Of a stretch of 64,000 bases of DNA, positions 26,001 through 37,268 are shown piece after piece (within the stretch, counting starts at the first letter, position 1; the number at the start of each line of letters is the position of its first letter). The notes below the pieces were generated by a model, which searched no databases, was not told the origin of the DNA, and saw only the letters and a program-made list of their open reading frames with translations. This DNA comes from Colias croceus (lineage: Eukaryota; Arthropoda; Insecta; Lepidoptera; Pieridae): contig NC_059545.1 in assembly GCF_905220415.1 (NCBI RefSeq), positions 6,520,001 to 6,584,000 of the forward strand, given 5' to 3'. Position numbers and translations under genes: made by a program.

Positions 26001-29000
26001 CACCTGCAGGTCATTCCATCAAGTCCGGAGGTAAGGTCTCAACATTACTAACAAAACGAGCCCAAACTCGGCACACCTAGCTCCACTCGTCTATGAGTTC
26101 CAGTACCAGTCTTCGAAGTACACTTCGGCAAGTACTTGTTTACCAAACAATCACTGTCCAATGAAATTAGATAAATGGTATCTACTTTTGTGACCATTCA
26201 ACGTTACAAACTTTACAAATCAAAGTAAAGTTAAAAAAAACATAGCAATAAAAATAAGCTCAATTATCAAGTCGTGTCAGTTTACTCATAATTTCGCCGC
26301 TTCGCGCATTTCGATGTGTGTGTGAGCCGTGCACGTGTAGTAGTAAGACTCAATACCTAAAATTGATGCGCGTCAATTTGTAAATACGTCCTTAAGTTTT
26401 AATTGCGATTCTTTATTCTGTGTATTTTAAATTTTTATATAATATTCTTTAAATTATTTAAATGTATGTAATTCGTATATATATATATATATAATATATA
26501 TACATATACAATACGGATAAAGATAAAATATGAATTGGTATACAGGGTGTCCCACTATCAGTATACTAAGCGCGAAGAAACTTGTAGTTTTGCATACACT
26601 GATCACGAAAAAAATACGTAAACAACAAAGTTACGTCAAAAAATTTTTACTTCATTTTTCCTGAAAATCCATGTTTTCTTCTCTAGCTTCGCGCAGCCGT
26701 ATATGCCGCTTCGCTATTAAGAGCATTTTGTCTATGAAAACATAATCTTAAACGATAGTTCACGTGCTGGTGGCAAAGTGGGCGGGTTGCTTGTTATGGT
26801 TGTACACATAGAGTTTAAAGAATTCATCTATTTGAAAAAAAAATGCGCCTAAAATTTTATAAGTATTTTTTACGAACGTATGCAAAACTATAACCCCCTT
26901 TGAGCTTAGTATACCAACAGTGGGTTGTGGGACACCCTGTATAAAATGTATATAATACTTACTGTGGTATTAATAATGAATGGATGGTGACTATTAATAG
27001 TAGACTGTATACCTTTTCGCAATAACTGAAATAGATAAATCTTTTATCTGAATAACCACTTTCATCGTTTACATGACTAAATTGCATTTACATCGAAAAA
27101 TAAAATAAAGAAATATATTTCAGAAATATCCAAACAAAATAATTAAAACCGTAAGTATTAAAAAATATTGAGTAACTAATTTGGATTAAAAACATCACCA
27201 TGATTCCAATCCCACAATAATGTGCTAAAAACATACTTAATTTTTGTTGCCTATTTTACATTAAAACAAATAAATTAAGTCTAAAATATACACAGCAGAT
27301 GTAATGCTATAATAAATCTTGAGCTATATTATTTCATATTTGCAAGTACCACGACAGGTACCATTTGTTTTTAATATACATCATTATAAATGTATGACGT
27401 ACGTATTAAATTCCCAATAATTTTACTTGCAAATTATATCGAAGTTTAAGCTGATCTTTTTATAATTTGAATACTTGTTCAAATTCCAGATCTTTTTGGG
27501 CATTTTTGACGAAATATATGTTCTTAAGTTATGATAAATATAAAGCCAAATGGATCCTGGTTTTAATAGTATAGACAACCATTGGTTATACCAGCAACAC
27601 TATCATTAACCGACTTAAAAAAAAGGAGGAGGTTATCAATTCGGCCGGTATGTTTTTTTTTATGTATGTACACCGATTATTCCGAGGTTGCTGAACCGAT
27701 TTACGTGATTCTTTTTTTGTTCGAAGCGGGATGGTGTCCAATTGGTCCCAAAAATTTTATTCGGATAGGCCCAGTAGTTTTATGAGCATTTTTGTCTGTA
27801 TTTGTAAATGTTGCAAGTGCAAGTTTGAAGTCGGTTGTTTTTTTTTAACGCAGTTACCTATCACTTGTACTTTTATAATTTTTATTTTACATTGTTATTA
27901 TGTTATATTGTATAAAAATAGTTTGGTACAAAATGTAAGTAGATAAATAACATAAGGCGTCACAGATAAGATACCCAGTCTGACCAGACAGAGCCTGATT
28001 TTCCAAATCGGTATTTTTTTAATATTATACTCAATTAAATCTGTTATATTCCAATTTCTAATACTCTGGATGGAATGGAACAACACTTATCTTGTACAAT
28101 TTATATTAAGTTGTATATTTTGTTATAGGCTCCACTTTCTTTCGTTTCCTTGAAGGCTTAAATTGAATCTCTAGATATTCAGTTAAAATCCTTTTCATTC
28201 ATAAAGGTAAATTTTTGTAACGTTTTCCTCGTAATATGTTGATGCCCTTTGTTATCTTTTCGAATGATTATATTTACAAGTTACCTTCATAATAGAATTC
28301 TCGTTGTTTTCGTTGATAATATTGTGCTAAAATATTTCATTAAGCAGTAAGCTTGATTAATAAATTATATAGGTATTAATATTAAACAAACCTAGACATC
28401 TTCCTATCTCATTCCTCCTTTCATTGGTGTACAGGGTAGACTATATTAATATTTTTTTTTTTTTGTTTATAAAAAACATAACTACCACTACTACATTATA
28501 CACTATAACATAATATAAAATTATAAACTAATGTATTTCATACTGTTTTATAAATAAGTCGAAGTTAACAGATTCATATATTCCTACTAACCAGGCAATC
28601 TGTTAAATGTCGAGAACATATTTTAGTGTTTATTTTTAATATCTCACAATTTGCGTAGTTTTAGTTGTCATATAGCTCTTACAATCATGTCCACACTATC
28701 ATAGTTTTAACGCAATTTGTTCTCTTTTCAGGGAATGGGAGAAACAACAAAGGCTTCAGGCGATGGTTGGCCGTCTGCAAGAGATGGTCGAGCAGGAGAC
28801 GCGAGCGCGGTCGGCAGCAGCGGCGGAGAGGCTCGGCCTGCCGCCCAGCATACAGCTGCCGGACGGCGAGTACGGCCAGGACGCGCACCTGCAATTACGA
28901 GTCCCTTATCAGGTCAGTAAGTATTGCACTTTCGATAAATTATGCACGCATCTGCACTTCACATGTCTGGTTGTATGTTGCGAATGTATTTTCGATGTTG

Positions 29001-29729
29001 GACCATTTGTGAAAATATAAACATATGAATTAACCGTTATTACATATTAGATAACCAAAGGTACCTTACTAATGTAGAGCTGAGGCTAAACCTGGGTCGT
29101 TACTTGGTATCAGTTAGTAAATCTATATCAGCAATTAATAGACTCATTAAAAGTAAGTACCTATATGTTTCAGCTATAGATTACCAAATCCTAGTTCGAT
29201 ATTTGTTGTGTAGTGTAGTGTCTTAGGGTCAATCTCTACCTATTGTTTGGATATATTTATAAAATTATCTAATAATTATGTCCATATACCAAAAATGTCT
29301 CATAGTAGATATGGTAAACAATTTAATGAGTGCGTAGGATTCTTATCATCGAATTGAATTAGACATTCCTCTAAGTCTAGAGGCTAGATAAATATTTATA
29401 TATTTAGTGAAATATATATAGTTAAGTCAAATTTCTCCTTCCAGCAAGCCGAGCTGACGAGAAGCAGCTTTCAACCTCCGCCGAACAAATGCGTAAGCGA
29501 CGTGCCCGAATGGGCAGGCGCGGTGGACGCGCCGAGCGCGCGACGCGGCGGAGGCGCGGGCGGGGGCGCGGGCGCGGGCGGCAAGAAGGACGGGCTGCTG
29601 CAGAAGGCGACGCGGTGGTGGGTGCGCATGGGCGCGCGGCCGCCGCCCGCCTTCCTGCCGGCCGCCGCGCCGCCGCCCTGCGTGATGGTGCCGCGCCGCG
29701 CCGCGCCCTCGCCGCCGCCCGACGCGTGA
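14039..29729 (+). CDS. 3' portion of an unrecognised gene: membrane-segment exon plus coiled-coil, Gly/Pro-rich tail
   Basis: Four exons join in phase: 14039-14157, 17970-18070, 28732-28912 and 29445-29729 (stop TGA). All have AG acceptors, and the internal ones have GTAAG, GTAAGT and GTCAGT donors. The first encodes a hydrophobic stretch after three Trp (about WWWAGACVGGAVLLCAAGAL), then basic residues, which looks like a transmembrane helix with a positive inside flank. The second begins exactly with ATG (MLSVQVPGCAGMERLG) and is His-rich at its end. The third is a charged helix (EWEKQQRLQAMVGRLQEMVE), probably coiled coil. The last is Gly/Ala/Pro-rich around KKDGLLQKATRWWVRMG. From the ATG at 17970 the product is 188 aa. 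With the membrane exon it is longer and must start upstream. The family is not recognised. Exons are GC-rich, introns AT-rich. Confidence 0.6.
14158..14670 (+). repeat. Degenerate tandem copies of the exon 3' end plus splice donor
   Basis: The 3' end of exon 14039-14157 (cacag, 26 nt, then GTAAGAAATC) and the intron start after it reappear twice, around 14382-14462 and 14504-14576. Each copy keeps an AG, exactly 26 nt and a GTAAGA or GTAAAA donor-like site, followed by 'aatcattcaattt'-type text. A weaker fourth copy may start near 14590. The first half of this interval (about 14262-14372) also holds an inverted copy of the 'gattttggtatctatgaatc' dispersed repeat. Confidence 0.6.
14671..15520. 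other. AT-rich intronic stretch
   Basis: No coding or structured element recognised. Confidence 0.4.
15521..16423 (+). promoter_or_regulatory. Possible alternative promoter and 5' UTR exon
   Basis: The stretch is less AT-rich than its surroundings and ends near 16423 at a donor-like GTAAGT (16424-16429). The next acceptor-bounded exon (17970) starts directly with an in-frame ATG. A transcript starting here would therefore give a 188-aa product without the upstream membrane exon. A 164-codon ORF inside (15625-16119) shows no protein-like features and I treat it as chance. The transcription start is not determinable from sequence. Confidence 0.3.
16424..17969. other. Intron-like stretch with a GC-rich patch
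   Basis: Mostly AT-rich. A GC-rich block at 16640-16735 contains a CRE-like GACGTCAC and could be regulatory. No coding exon is supported. Confidence 0.35.
18071..19020. other. Intronic, nothing recognised
   Basis: AT-rich text following the donor at 18071. There is no ORF or clear repeat before the fold-back arm starts. Confidence 0.4.
19022..21066. mobile_element. Fold-back element 1: inverted arms of a 100-bp tandem repeat
   Basis: The left arm (about 19022-19955) is 9-10 head-to-tail copies of a 100-bp unit carrying 'tgggtgtcattttcatggtt' and 'atccaagatggcgccgac'. The right arm (about 20346-21066) is about seven copies of the same unit in reverse complement. The loop (about 19956-20345) carries a piece of another dispersed repeat. 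In the left arm, alternating 'gaatatgag/ctataatcc' and 'caatatgag/ctgaaatcc' units make a 200-bp higher-order dimer. The architecture resembles Drosophila FB elements, but no target duplication or transposase is visible. ORFs inside are repeat artefacts. Confidence 0.85.
19955..20085 (-). repeat. Dispersed repeat copy in the loop of fold-back element 1
   Basis: Reverse complement of the element at 41505-41665, sharing 'cgtgtgtgccgag', 'gtgaaacttctt' and 'ataccaaaatcg'. Confidence 0.6.
21067..22936. other. Intronic spacer between two fold-back elements
   Basis: AT-rich with no supported gene. Several short ORFs are chance. Confidence 0.4.
22937..26128. mobile_element. Fold-back element 2: nested two-layer inverted tandem arrays
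   Basis: A 3.2-kb palindrome with two concentric arrays. The outer layer is a 120-bp unit ('ttgatggagtgacctgcagg', 'tgccgagtttgggctc'), about 3.3 copies at 22937-23330, inverted at about 25755-26128. Next come single-copy inverted segments (about 23330-23440 and 25640-25755). The inner layer is a unit of about 108 bp ('cgccattttgaaattctttg', 'gttcaaaatcgatatctgag'), about ten copies at 23430-24510 and about ten inverted copies at 24605-25660. The central spacer is under 100 bp. The near-perfect match of the arms suggests recent formation or ongoing gene conversion. ORFs of 83-188 codons inside only reflect the repeat. Confidence 0.88.
26129..26541. other. Intronic AT-rich stretch with a TA microsatellite
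   Basis: A (TA)n-rich run lies at about 26478-26510. Nothing else recognised. Confidence 0.5.
26543..26939. mobile_element. MITE with terminal inverted repeats, TA-flanked
   Basis: The ends CAGGGTGTCCCAC and GTGGGACACCCTG are inverted. Similarity continues inward around 'agtatactaagc' / 'gcttagtatacc', and TA flanks both sides. The length is about 397 bp with no ORF. This fits a non-autonomous Tc1/mariner-type element. Confidence 0.75.
26942..27605. other. Intronic AT-rich stretch
   Basis: Nothing recognised. Confidence 0.4.
27606..27845 (+). repeat. Dispersed repeat, family D
   Basis: Opens with 'accgacttaaaaaaaaggag', then 'gaggttatcaattcggccgg', 'ctgaaccgatttacgtgatt' and 'cggataggcccagtag', and closes with 'tttgaagtcggttgtttttt'. 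The opening and closing pieces are inverted relative to each other. The style is common in lepidopteran genomes. The class is unresolved. Confidence 0.6.
27846..28731. other. Intronic AT-rich stretch ending in an acceptor
   Basis: Ends with 'ttgttctcttttcag', the acceptor for the exon at 28732. Nothing else recognised. Confidence 0.4.
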
Positions 29730-30180
29730 CGTCGCCGCGCCTCCGCATCTCTCTACCATATCACGCTTACATTCCATTATCGGGACGATCAGACTCGCCG
29801 GTGTGCCCGCGCGTCCCGGAGTATTATAGACTTGATAATTTATTTATTTGGGACTCGAGCCCCGAGCGGGCCGCGGAGCGCGAACTCGAACGCGTACTTT
29901 GTGATATGTGCGACGGAGTCGTCTTGTGACAGTGAGCCGTTCGGCGAGTGAGATACGGCGGCCCGGCGTGGCGGCCGACCGCCGGAAGAAGAGTAACTAG
30001 TCTTGATACTTTAATCGGTTTAGAAATAGGAATAATTGTTTCTATTGAAATTTTATGAAACGAGACGAGGTTTCACTGCCCGCTATTTGTGTTATAGGTG
30101 TGTATGGCATTGCATAGAGTGTGCGTCCGTGTTCCTCGCACTGTCTTTGAGTTTTGTAAAAACGAAGACTGAAATAAAAT
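29730..30180 (+). other. Putative 3' UTR of the coiled-coil-tail gene
   Basis: Follows the TGA at 29727-29729. The AATAAA-type signal in 'gactgaaataaaataaaa' (about 30167-30181) suits polyadenylation. A second, GC-rich ORF frame runs through the stop but has no exon support. Confidence 0.5.
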
Positions 30181-33100
30181 AAAAAAGTATAACACTTTAA
30201 AATCTACATTGAAATATGTTGTCTTAGCTAAAATTAATTCAAATAGAAACAATTAAAATTATAATATTTAATGAATCTTTCGAATGTAACCTTTGATGAT
30301 ATTGTATATTATGAAAAAGGTCAGTCAACAGTAAGCTAAACGTGTCTTGCAGTGTACAGTTTCATATATAAGTAACCTACTTTAAAGTTAATTTCTATCC
30401 AACAGCTACAAATCTGTGTTTAAACAACTTTTATATTTATTTATAATTTATAATGATGTATAAAATTAAAATGCATATCAGTACAGTAGCGGCAAGGAAT
30501 ATTAATTTACAAAGCATAGTGACTATTTTATTGTAAATATTGTGTCTAATTTAATACTAGAGTAATAATGACCAACCGCCAAATTATGACGGTCATTTCA
30601 ATTGAGTGTTTGCTACATTCCATATTTATGTTGAATTATTTCGATACGTACTGTACTTGCTTTTGTTTATCTGTCCTAATCATGCTCACATACATAATAT
30701 ACTCAGACATGCCACCCTTTGCCACCGAACAACTACAACATTATTATACTGACAATAATAACTGATAGTGAGTAATGTTATCAATGCAGATAAAACGCAT
30801 TAGAGGATAGTCAAAGTCATTGTTTAAATGATATTGGTTGAATTAGTTTTAAATTAAGAGTGTATTTATTATGAAATGTTTTATTCTAAGACTGGTATTT
30901 CTCACCCTGCTTGCTTGTTCGAATGTGTTAATATTCTATGTATGATAAATGCATATTGGTGCTAATGCTTTTCCATAGCAATAGTGAAATGTATAAACGT
31001 TAAGAACAAAATGTAAGCACTAGACAAATTACTTATATGTATCCATTTTGTGCTGTGTCCCAATATTAACTAATGAGGAGAGTATGTCTGCAGAAATATA
31101 TATTTTTTTTTTTGTAATGTTATTTTATCTCTTCATTAGTAAAGTGTGAGTTTGTGAATAAACTTAAAGACCAGAAAAATATTGTAATCTAAACTGGCAT
31201 GTATTGCAAAAAAAACGCAGGATGCTAAAATACTTCTTTAAGTTATTCACTAAATTTTGTACACCTAACTACTCCTACAAGTCTTAGAAAGATAAGGTAG
31301 TACAAAACGAAAATTTAATAAGTTGTAACATCTGAATTTTTCTAATTTTTATTTATCTAAATAAATTTTCATTAATATATTTATAACTAATTTAAAATCG
31401 GTCAATAAATTGATAAGAGTTATTTATTATTGCAATCTTTTAGTTTTACTTTGTACTCTAAAGACATACCTACATACATTTACGTCGTCAATGATCTACT
31501 CAAATGTACCATTGTATAAGTATTAAGTACCTACTGCTGTCTGAGTGTTCTATAGTACTACTGTCCAAATATTTATGGATTGAATGATTTACATGTTAGT
31601 TACGCTACAACAACAATCCATTGGAATTCGAGTTGATGACGGTTACAATTTGTTAATTTGCTATTTGTTAAATGAATTATATAAAATGTCAATTTAGAAT
31701 AATTATACAAATATAAATTGTGTTCCGATAATTATAAGTAAAGGATTACTATTTTGCCTTTGGGTCTTAAGAATTTGTGCTTTCTTGAGCCTTTATGCCT
31801 AACATTTACACTTAGCAATTTTCGCGTACTTATAATATCATATTTTATTATCAGCTGCGAAGAAAGCATAAATTATTCATGCAACAAGTTCTTATGGCCC
31901 AAAAAGTCCAAATAAGTTTGAAAGCTTATTGTAACTGACATTAATGAATCTTTGGGCGTGTCTTCATAATATTGTAGATACCTATTTTCATAGTCATAAT
32001 TTTTAAGACGTGGTAGAAAAGCAATCCTTGTACAAATGCTATGATAAAATATAAAAGTTGTTTAAAATAGTTTCACAGAATAGTTATTTAATCTAGATAA
32101 CGAACAATATTCCATTTGTCATATAAATAAGTGAAAGCAGAAGCAAATTATTAATAATAAAAAAATGCATTAAATTATGACCTACCAGTAATTAATATGG
32201 AATTTCATTTGAATCCTCCTTTTCTTATTTCTTTCTATAAATATGATGAAACCTCATTATATACTAAATGAAGCTATTTAGTACTTCTTTTGCTGCTGAT
32301 TTAGTAGAGATACCTACGGACCCGGGGAAGGAGCCGTGGGTTATGCCGGAATCTTACTAAATAGTCCATTGAAAAGTTACATTTGGGGTTGCGTTTTTTA
32401 GTGGACGCAATTTTATTTTTTTGATGTGTAGGTCAGTGTGAAGATATCACCAAGTTTGTTGGATCGCCACCTTTGTCCCACGGCCGCCATCTTGAAACTA
32501 GCAGTTAAATTGGTTTTTACGATATATCTCTTAAACTATTAATCTGATAATAAAAAAATGTTAACATAACAAGTGAGTACCTAAGTACTATTTTAAGTAC
32601 TCTTTACTATACTTCTTTAGCGCCACCCTAATTTAACAGTTGTTTTTAAACAGTTAACGGTATGTCTTAGCCAAGAAGCTAAGCTTAGCAGAGCTATGGG
32701 AAGCAGGTGTAGCCGTTGCTCATGTCATCAAATTGAAATCACTAACTAAATAATAAATCTTTAGAAGGGTCAATTCTGTACATTGAAAATATTGAAAATA
32801 TAAATAGCAGGGAGTATTACTGGATCGATACCAAACCCAAAATATAGGTACCTACCTATGTGTTTAAAAAAATTTTACGAATTCGATGAAACTTGGTATA
32901 TAAATGTAAACAGAATGATCCTGGGCATAAAATAGGATACTTTTTATCCCGAAAAAATACGTAGAAATAAAATAAATCTTAATTTTTCCGTGCGGACGAA
33001 GTCGCGGGCGGAAACTAGTGATTAATAAATATCTCAAATTATGGTCAATATTATTTGGTAACGAATTACGAAATCGATATAAAAGCCTAAATGTGAGCTA

Positions 33101-33960
33101 AGGCGGACACTCCTGGGTCTCAAATGCGGTTCTCCTTTTTATGATAGACATAAAGAAGTTTAAAGTGTTCGATATAGAATATAGTAAAAGTAATAAGGAG
33201 TTCATGTTTGGCATGTTTGTAGGTTTGGAAACTCTTCAATTAAGGATTTAATTGCATTTTAGCATTTAAAGTATGAGTACATACCTAATATGCAAGCACT
33301 TAATCTAATTATATCTAATAAATCAATAATAAATAGATTTATTAGAGCATTAATGCGTGTTTATAGTCTAAACAAAATAGAATATGGTATAATATCTTAG
33401 TTTCATATTTGCTATTAGAACTATATTTATATAGGTACCTATATATATTTCTAATTCTACCCCACTTCTAAAGTACAAAAGTGTGCGGAAATAAATTTTA
33501 GTTAAGTACTAGGTACCTACCCATTTACGCTAAATTGGCAGATCAACTCTGGGCTCACCTTTTCTAAATAACATATTTTATCAATGATGTTGGGCTTCTA
33601 TACTTATATTAAATTATTAACGTAAAGAAACCCTGAGCCAGGTAATTTTAAAACGGAAGCAATAATGAACGGAAAATGAATTTGGCCTTTTTCTAGTCCT
33701 TCTGTTTTGTGTCCTCTATAACGTTGAGTTTTAATCTCTCATCTAGTATAACTCCACCTTACCATGGAAAGATTCAGTCATGCAACCGCACTGAAAATCA
33801 CAAATAAAAATTATTGTTGGTAAAAAATATAACATTGCCTTTTACCTTTTAATAATACCTGTATATTTATATAAACTTGATGACCACTTAGATCCACTAT
33901 AAATAGAAGAATTCAAATTTCAAACTAAACACGCGGTAGGCCGTAGGTACATGTTAAGTA
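30181..33960. other. Gene-free AT-rich stretch with retroposon scraps
   Basis: No gene recognised. A perfect YY1-like GGCCGCCATCTTG occurs at about 32482-32494. A retroposon tail (cggacgaagtcgcgggcgg) is at 32993-33011. Short ORFs look like chance. Confidence 0.45.
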
Positions 33961-33984
33961 AGTAGGTTAAAGTTGTTTTTTTTT

Positions 33985-34450
33985 TTTCGTTTACTGGCAA
34001 CAGCATGCAGGAACAGTGTTGCCAATTTAGTGCTTTCGGCACTAGATCCAGTGCTTTTTTTCATGTATTATTGCTGAAAATTCAATTTTAGAGCCTAGTG
34101 CCCAGTCTAGTACTTTTTAAGAACGTTTGCTAAATAAAACTACAAATCCATTGGGTCTGCCCCTGTTTGCCCTTGCTGAATTCGTTGTTATATAATATTC
34201 GGACGGGCCTAGAACTCTAGAAGCAATGAATAAATGTTGCTTCAACTACGAAATTCCAAAGGAAGTTATACAAATCGTTTCAAGTCAATTTCAAGTTCAA
34301 GTCGTTACAAGTCGATTTCACTGAAAATAAGTTATTTAAAATGTGTTTATTTAACAGGTTTATATGTAACGTATTTTTTAACTTTTAGCGCCCTCTACGA
34401 CTGAAAATTCTGAAAATAAACAAACTATATAGTGCTTTTTTTTATTTTTA
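33985..34450. repeat. Probable decayed mobile element
   Basis: Contains 'actggcaacagcatgcagga', 'acagtgttgccaatttagtg' and repeats of 'agtgcttt' near 34031, 34051 and 34432. It looks like dispersed non-coding DNA. The class is not recognised. Confidence 0.3.
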
Positions 34451-34699
34451 GGCCCTTCTCCCATTACGATACGCACAGGCGATTCAAGTATCCTGCAAGT
34501 CTCGGAGACTAGTCGCCGCGGAGTATCTCATATTCATAATATTTTGTATGTAGGCTCGCACACTACGCTTCGGGCATTCTACACGTCCGCGACTAGTATC
34601 GCACGACTCACCGTGTTGGTTGCTTTTGCGTCGCGTCTCGCGCGTATCTCTTCGGTAGAAAGATAAAAATATCTTATCAAATTGTATAAATTTATAAAG

Positions 34700-34800
34700 A
34701 ATAGAAAAAATTCGATCACGAGGCGGGACTCGAACCCGCATCCTTTCGCGCCATTCCATCATGTTGTAGTTCTCGTGTGGCTAAAAAACTCTACAATTTA
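34700..34800 (-). repeat. tRNA-derived SINE-like fragment
   Basis: On the - strand, 34723-34739 reads GCGGGTTCGAGTCCCGC, a perfect T-arm stem-loop containing a Pol III B box. Only the 3' half is tRNA-like. No complete acceptor stem or clear A box can be paired, so this is a SINE head or tRNA relic rather than a functional tRNA. Confidence 0.5.
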
Positions 34801-36660
34801 TGTTTTTCAATATATGGATGAATCCAGTACCTACTTCCTACTCTTACGTCGACACTGGAATCGCTCGACGAAACGTCCGTCCACAAAAACGAGACACAAT
34901 AATGATGAATTTAGTCGCTTAATATGCGAGTATCGGGTCGCGAGTAAATATCTAACTAGTATTCTACTCGAGTATCGTATTCTAGAAGTATCGGAATGGG
35001 AGAAGGGCTTTACGGGTTTAGTGCCTTTTCGAAAATTAGTTGGCAGCACTGTGCAGGAAACCGCGAATTACTTCTTCTTCTTCTTTTTTTCAAATGGCAA
35101 CTCCCGATCCAATACCTACAGCCTACGATTTACGACAAATGACAATCGACAAAAGACAAACACAATTCACAAAACGTCACTCAAAGAGTAAAGTAAACCA
35201 CAGAGTACCTTTTTATATACAGGAAGTAAACGTCACTCATCACTGTCAGAATTCAGATTTCAGATAAGTTTTTGTTTTTAATTTAAACTGATTTAAACAA
35301 AGTTTTGCAAATAGGTTTGTAATTTCAGAATTATAATAATAAGTTAAAGAGAAAAAGAAGAATCGGCACCATTCACCAAACATTTTAAATAATTCAATAC
35401 TGAAAAAGAATGCAAATTTATATAGACTGGTAAGTTACCTATAATAAATATTATTCTTTTATTAGCGTTCCCCCCCGGCTTCTTTTCTTATCATAAGAAC
35501 CATTCTCGTACATCAAGGAATATTAAAAAACCATTAACGAAATCGGTTCAGCCGTTCTCGAGTTATGTATCACCAACACCTTATTACCTTACATTCGCGG
35601 AATGACAATTTTGCGTATTAATACCGACGTAAATTTTTAATAATTAATGAATATGTATAGCTTTTACTTTTACTTTATGTTTTCCATTATGTCTATATAT
35701 TTATTTAAAAAAAAATATTTCCGTTAAATCCATTACTTTACCCTATGTAAAATAATTTTTAAGTTTTCATTTTCTATACAAATTGAAACTGAAAATTTAT
35801 CATATTATTGATTCAAAATAAATGTTGTTATGTTGTATGTTACAACTTTGGCCCATATTAACCATGCATGAATATTTCTTGCTAGATAATTACTGCATTC
35901 TCTTTTCATCCACCTGCCATGCCATGAAAGTTAAAACAAAAATTGAACCATTTAAAAATCTTGAATTTTTATTAAATACCTATGTGAAAATTAGTTTCTA
36001 CACTTTTACATAATTTTACATTGCAGTAAAAGTAGTCTTTGTTAGTAATTTGATATTTCTGTTAATGAAAGTTTAACTTCTGTGGTACCTACCCGGATAA
36101 CAAGTAACCCATGTTCTTATCAACCTCCAAGGAGGTGGAGGTGGTGGTGGTTTAGTAACGTTGAAATCCCACAACACATTTTGATCATTTATTGCTTAAC
36201 TATACATAAATTGTTAAAAAAAAACTTATAAAATATGTTTCTTATTAAATTAGGTACCTTGAAATTGGAAGCTTTTTTTAGGTAGGTGCAGGTATATAAT
36301 TAAGTAACCAATGACTAATAGTTTTGTTCAATATTTTATTACTCAATTGCGAGCATCAAGCTTGAAACTTCTAGTACTTAGCTAAGCTTTCTTTACAAAT
36401 GCAGTAAAGAAACATTTGTAAATATCATCCACACTTGTATCTTAAAAACCTGATAATGGTAAAAAGTAATGTTCAGAACTTATCATGGCCTGCCTTCCAG
36501 TCAGCACTTTCATTACAACTACCACAACGCTTTGTGACAAATTTTTTATTAAATAGCTTTTATTACTTGATATTGTTTAACTATGAGAATTATTTATAAT
36601 TTTCGTTGGGAGCATCACAATATGTATTTATTATCTTATAATTAGAGCTTTGCAACATTG
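34801..36660. other. Non-coding stretch
   Basis: No supported gene. A retroposon tail resembling family B (ccccccggcttc, 'gaaatcggttcagccgttct', 'cgagttatg') lies at about 35468-35585, and a GGT/GGA-rich run is at 36128-36152. The 169-codon ORF over 34682-35191 overlaps the SINE and is probably spurious. Confidence 0.45.
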
Positions 36661-37117
36661 CCCAATATCATCACCAGTGCAAACTTAGCACCCCATCTAT
36701 GGAATTTTGGGTCGAAAATGACCTTGATCGTTAGGTCCCCGTTAGGTCCTTTAAGGTCCCACAATTTTTTCGTTAGGTCCCCTTTAGTTTTTTTTTAAAT
36801 AATTTTTTAAATTTTAGGTATAAAAAAATGCAACTTTAGCACCCCATCCATAGAATTTTGGGTCAAAAATGACCTTAATCGATAGGTCTCCGTTAGGTCC
36901 TATAAGGTCCCACAATTTTTTCGTTAGGTCCCCTTTAGTTTTTTTTTTAATATTTTTTTTTAATTTTAGGTATAAAAAAGTTACACTTTAGCACCCCATC
37001 CATAGCAAAATTGGCGAATTTTATCAAAATCGTATTCTTTACCGTTAGGTCCGTAGAGGCCCATCATTGAAATTGTTAAATTATTAATGTTATTAAAATC
37101 TATATAGTATATATTAA

Positions 37118-37268
37118 ATAAAAGAAAGTCGTGTTAGTTACTCCACTTATAACTCAAGAACGGCTGAACCGATTTAGCTGAAAATTGGCAGGGAGGTAGT
37201 TTAGAGCCAGGAGAAGGATATAGGATACTAAATATGTACCACGGGCGAAAACGGGGCGGGCCACTAGT
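37118..37268 (-). repeat. RTE-like tail inserted in the left arm of fold-back element 3
   Basis: Contains 'aagaacggctgaaccgattt' and 'atgtaccacgggcgaaaacg' before 'gggcgggccactagt', the reverse complement of family-B style tails. It is absent from the right arm, so it inserted after the fold-back formed. Confidence 0.6.

Noticed and set aside
19022..26128. CRISPR array
   Set aside because: Repeats are head-to-tail units of 100-120 bp without unique spacers, in a eukaryotic genome.
29489..29929. 146-codon Arg-rich ORF over the terminal exon
   Set aside because: Shifted frame of a GC-rich exon. The phase-matched frame stops at 29729.
34723..34739. Functional tRNA gene
   Set aside because: Only the T-arm/B-box half is recognisable; no acceptor stem or A box can be paired.
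34682..35191. 169-codon ORF
   Set aside because: Begins inside the tRNA-derived SINE-like fragment and has a run of Phe from poly-T. No exon support.
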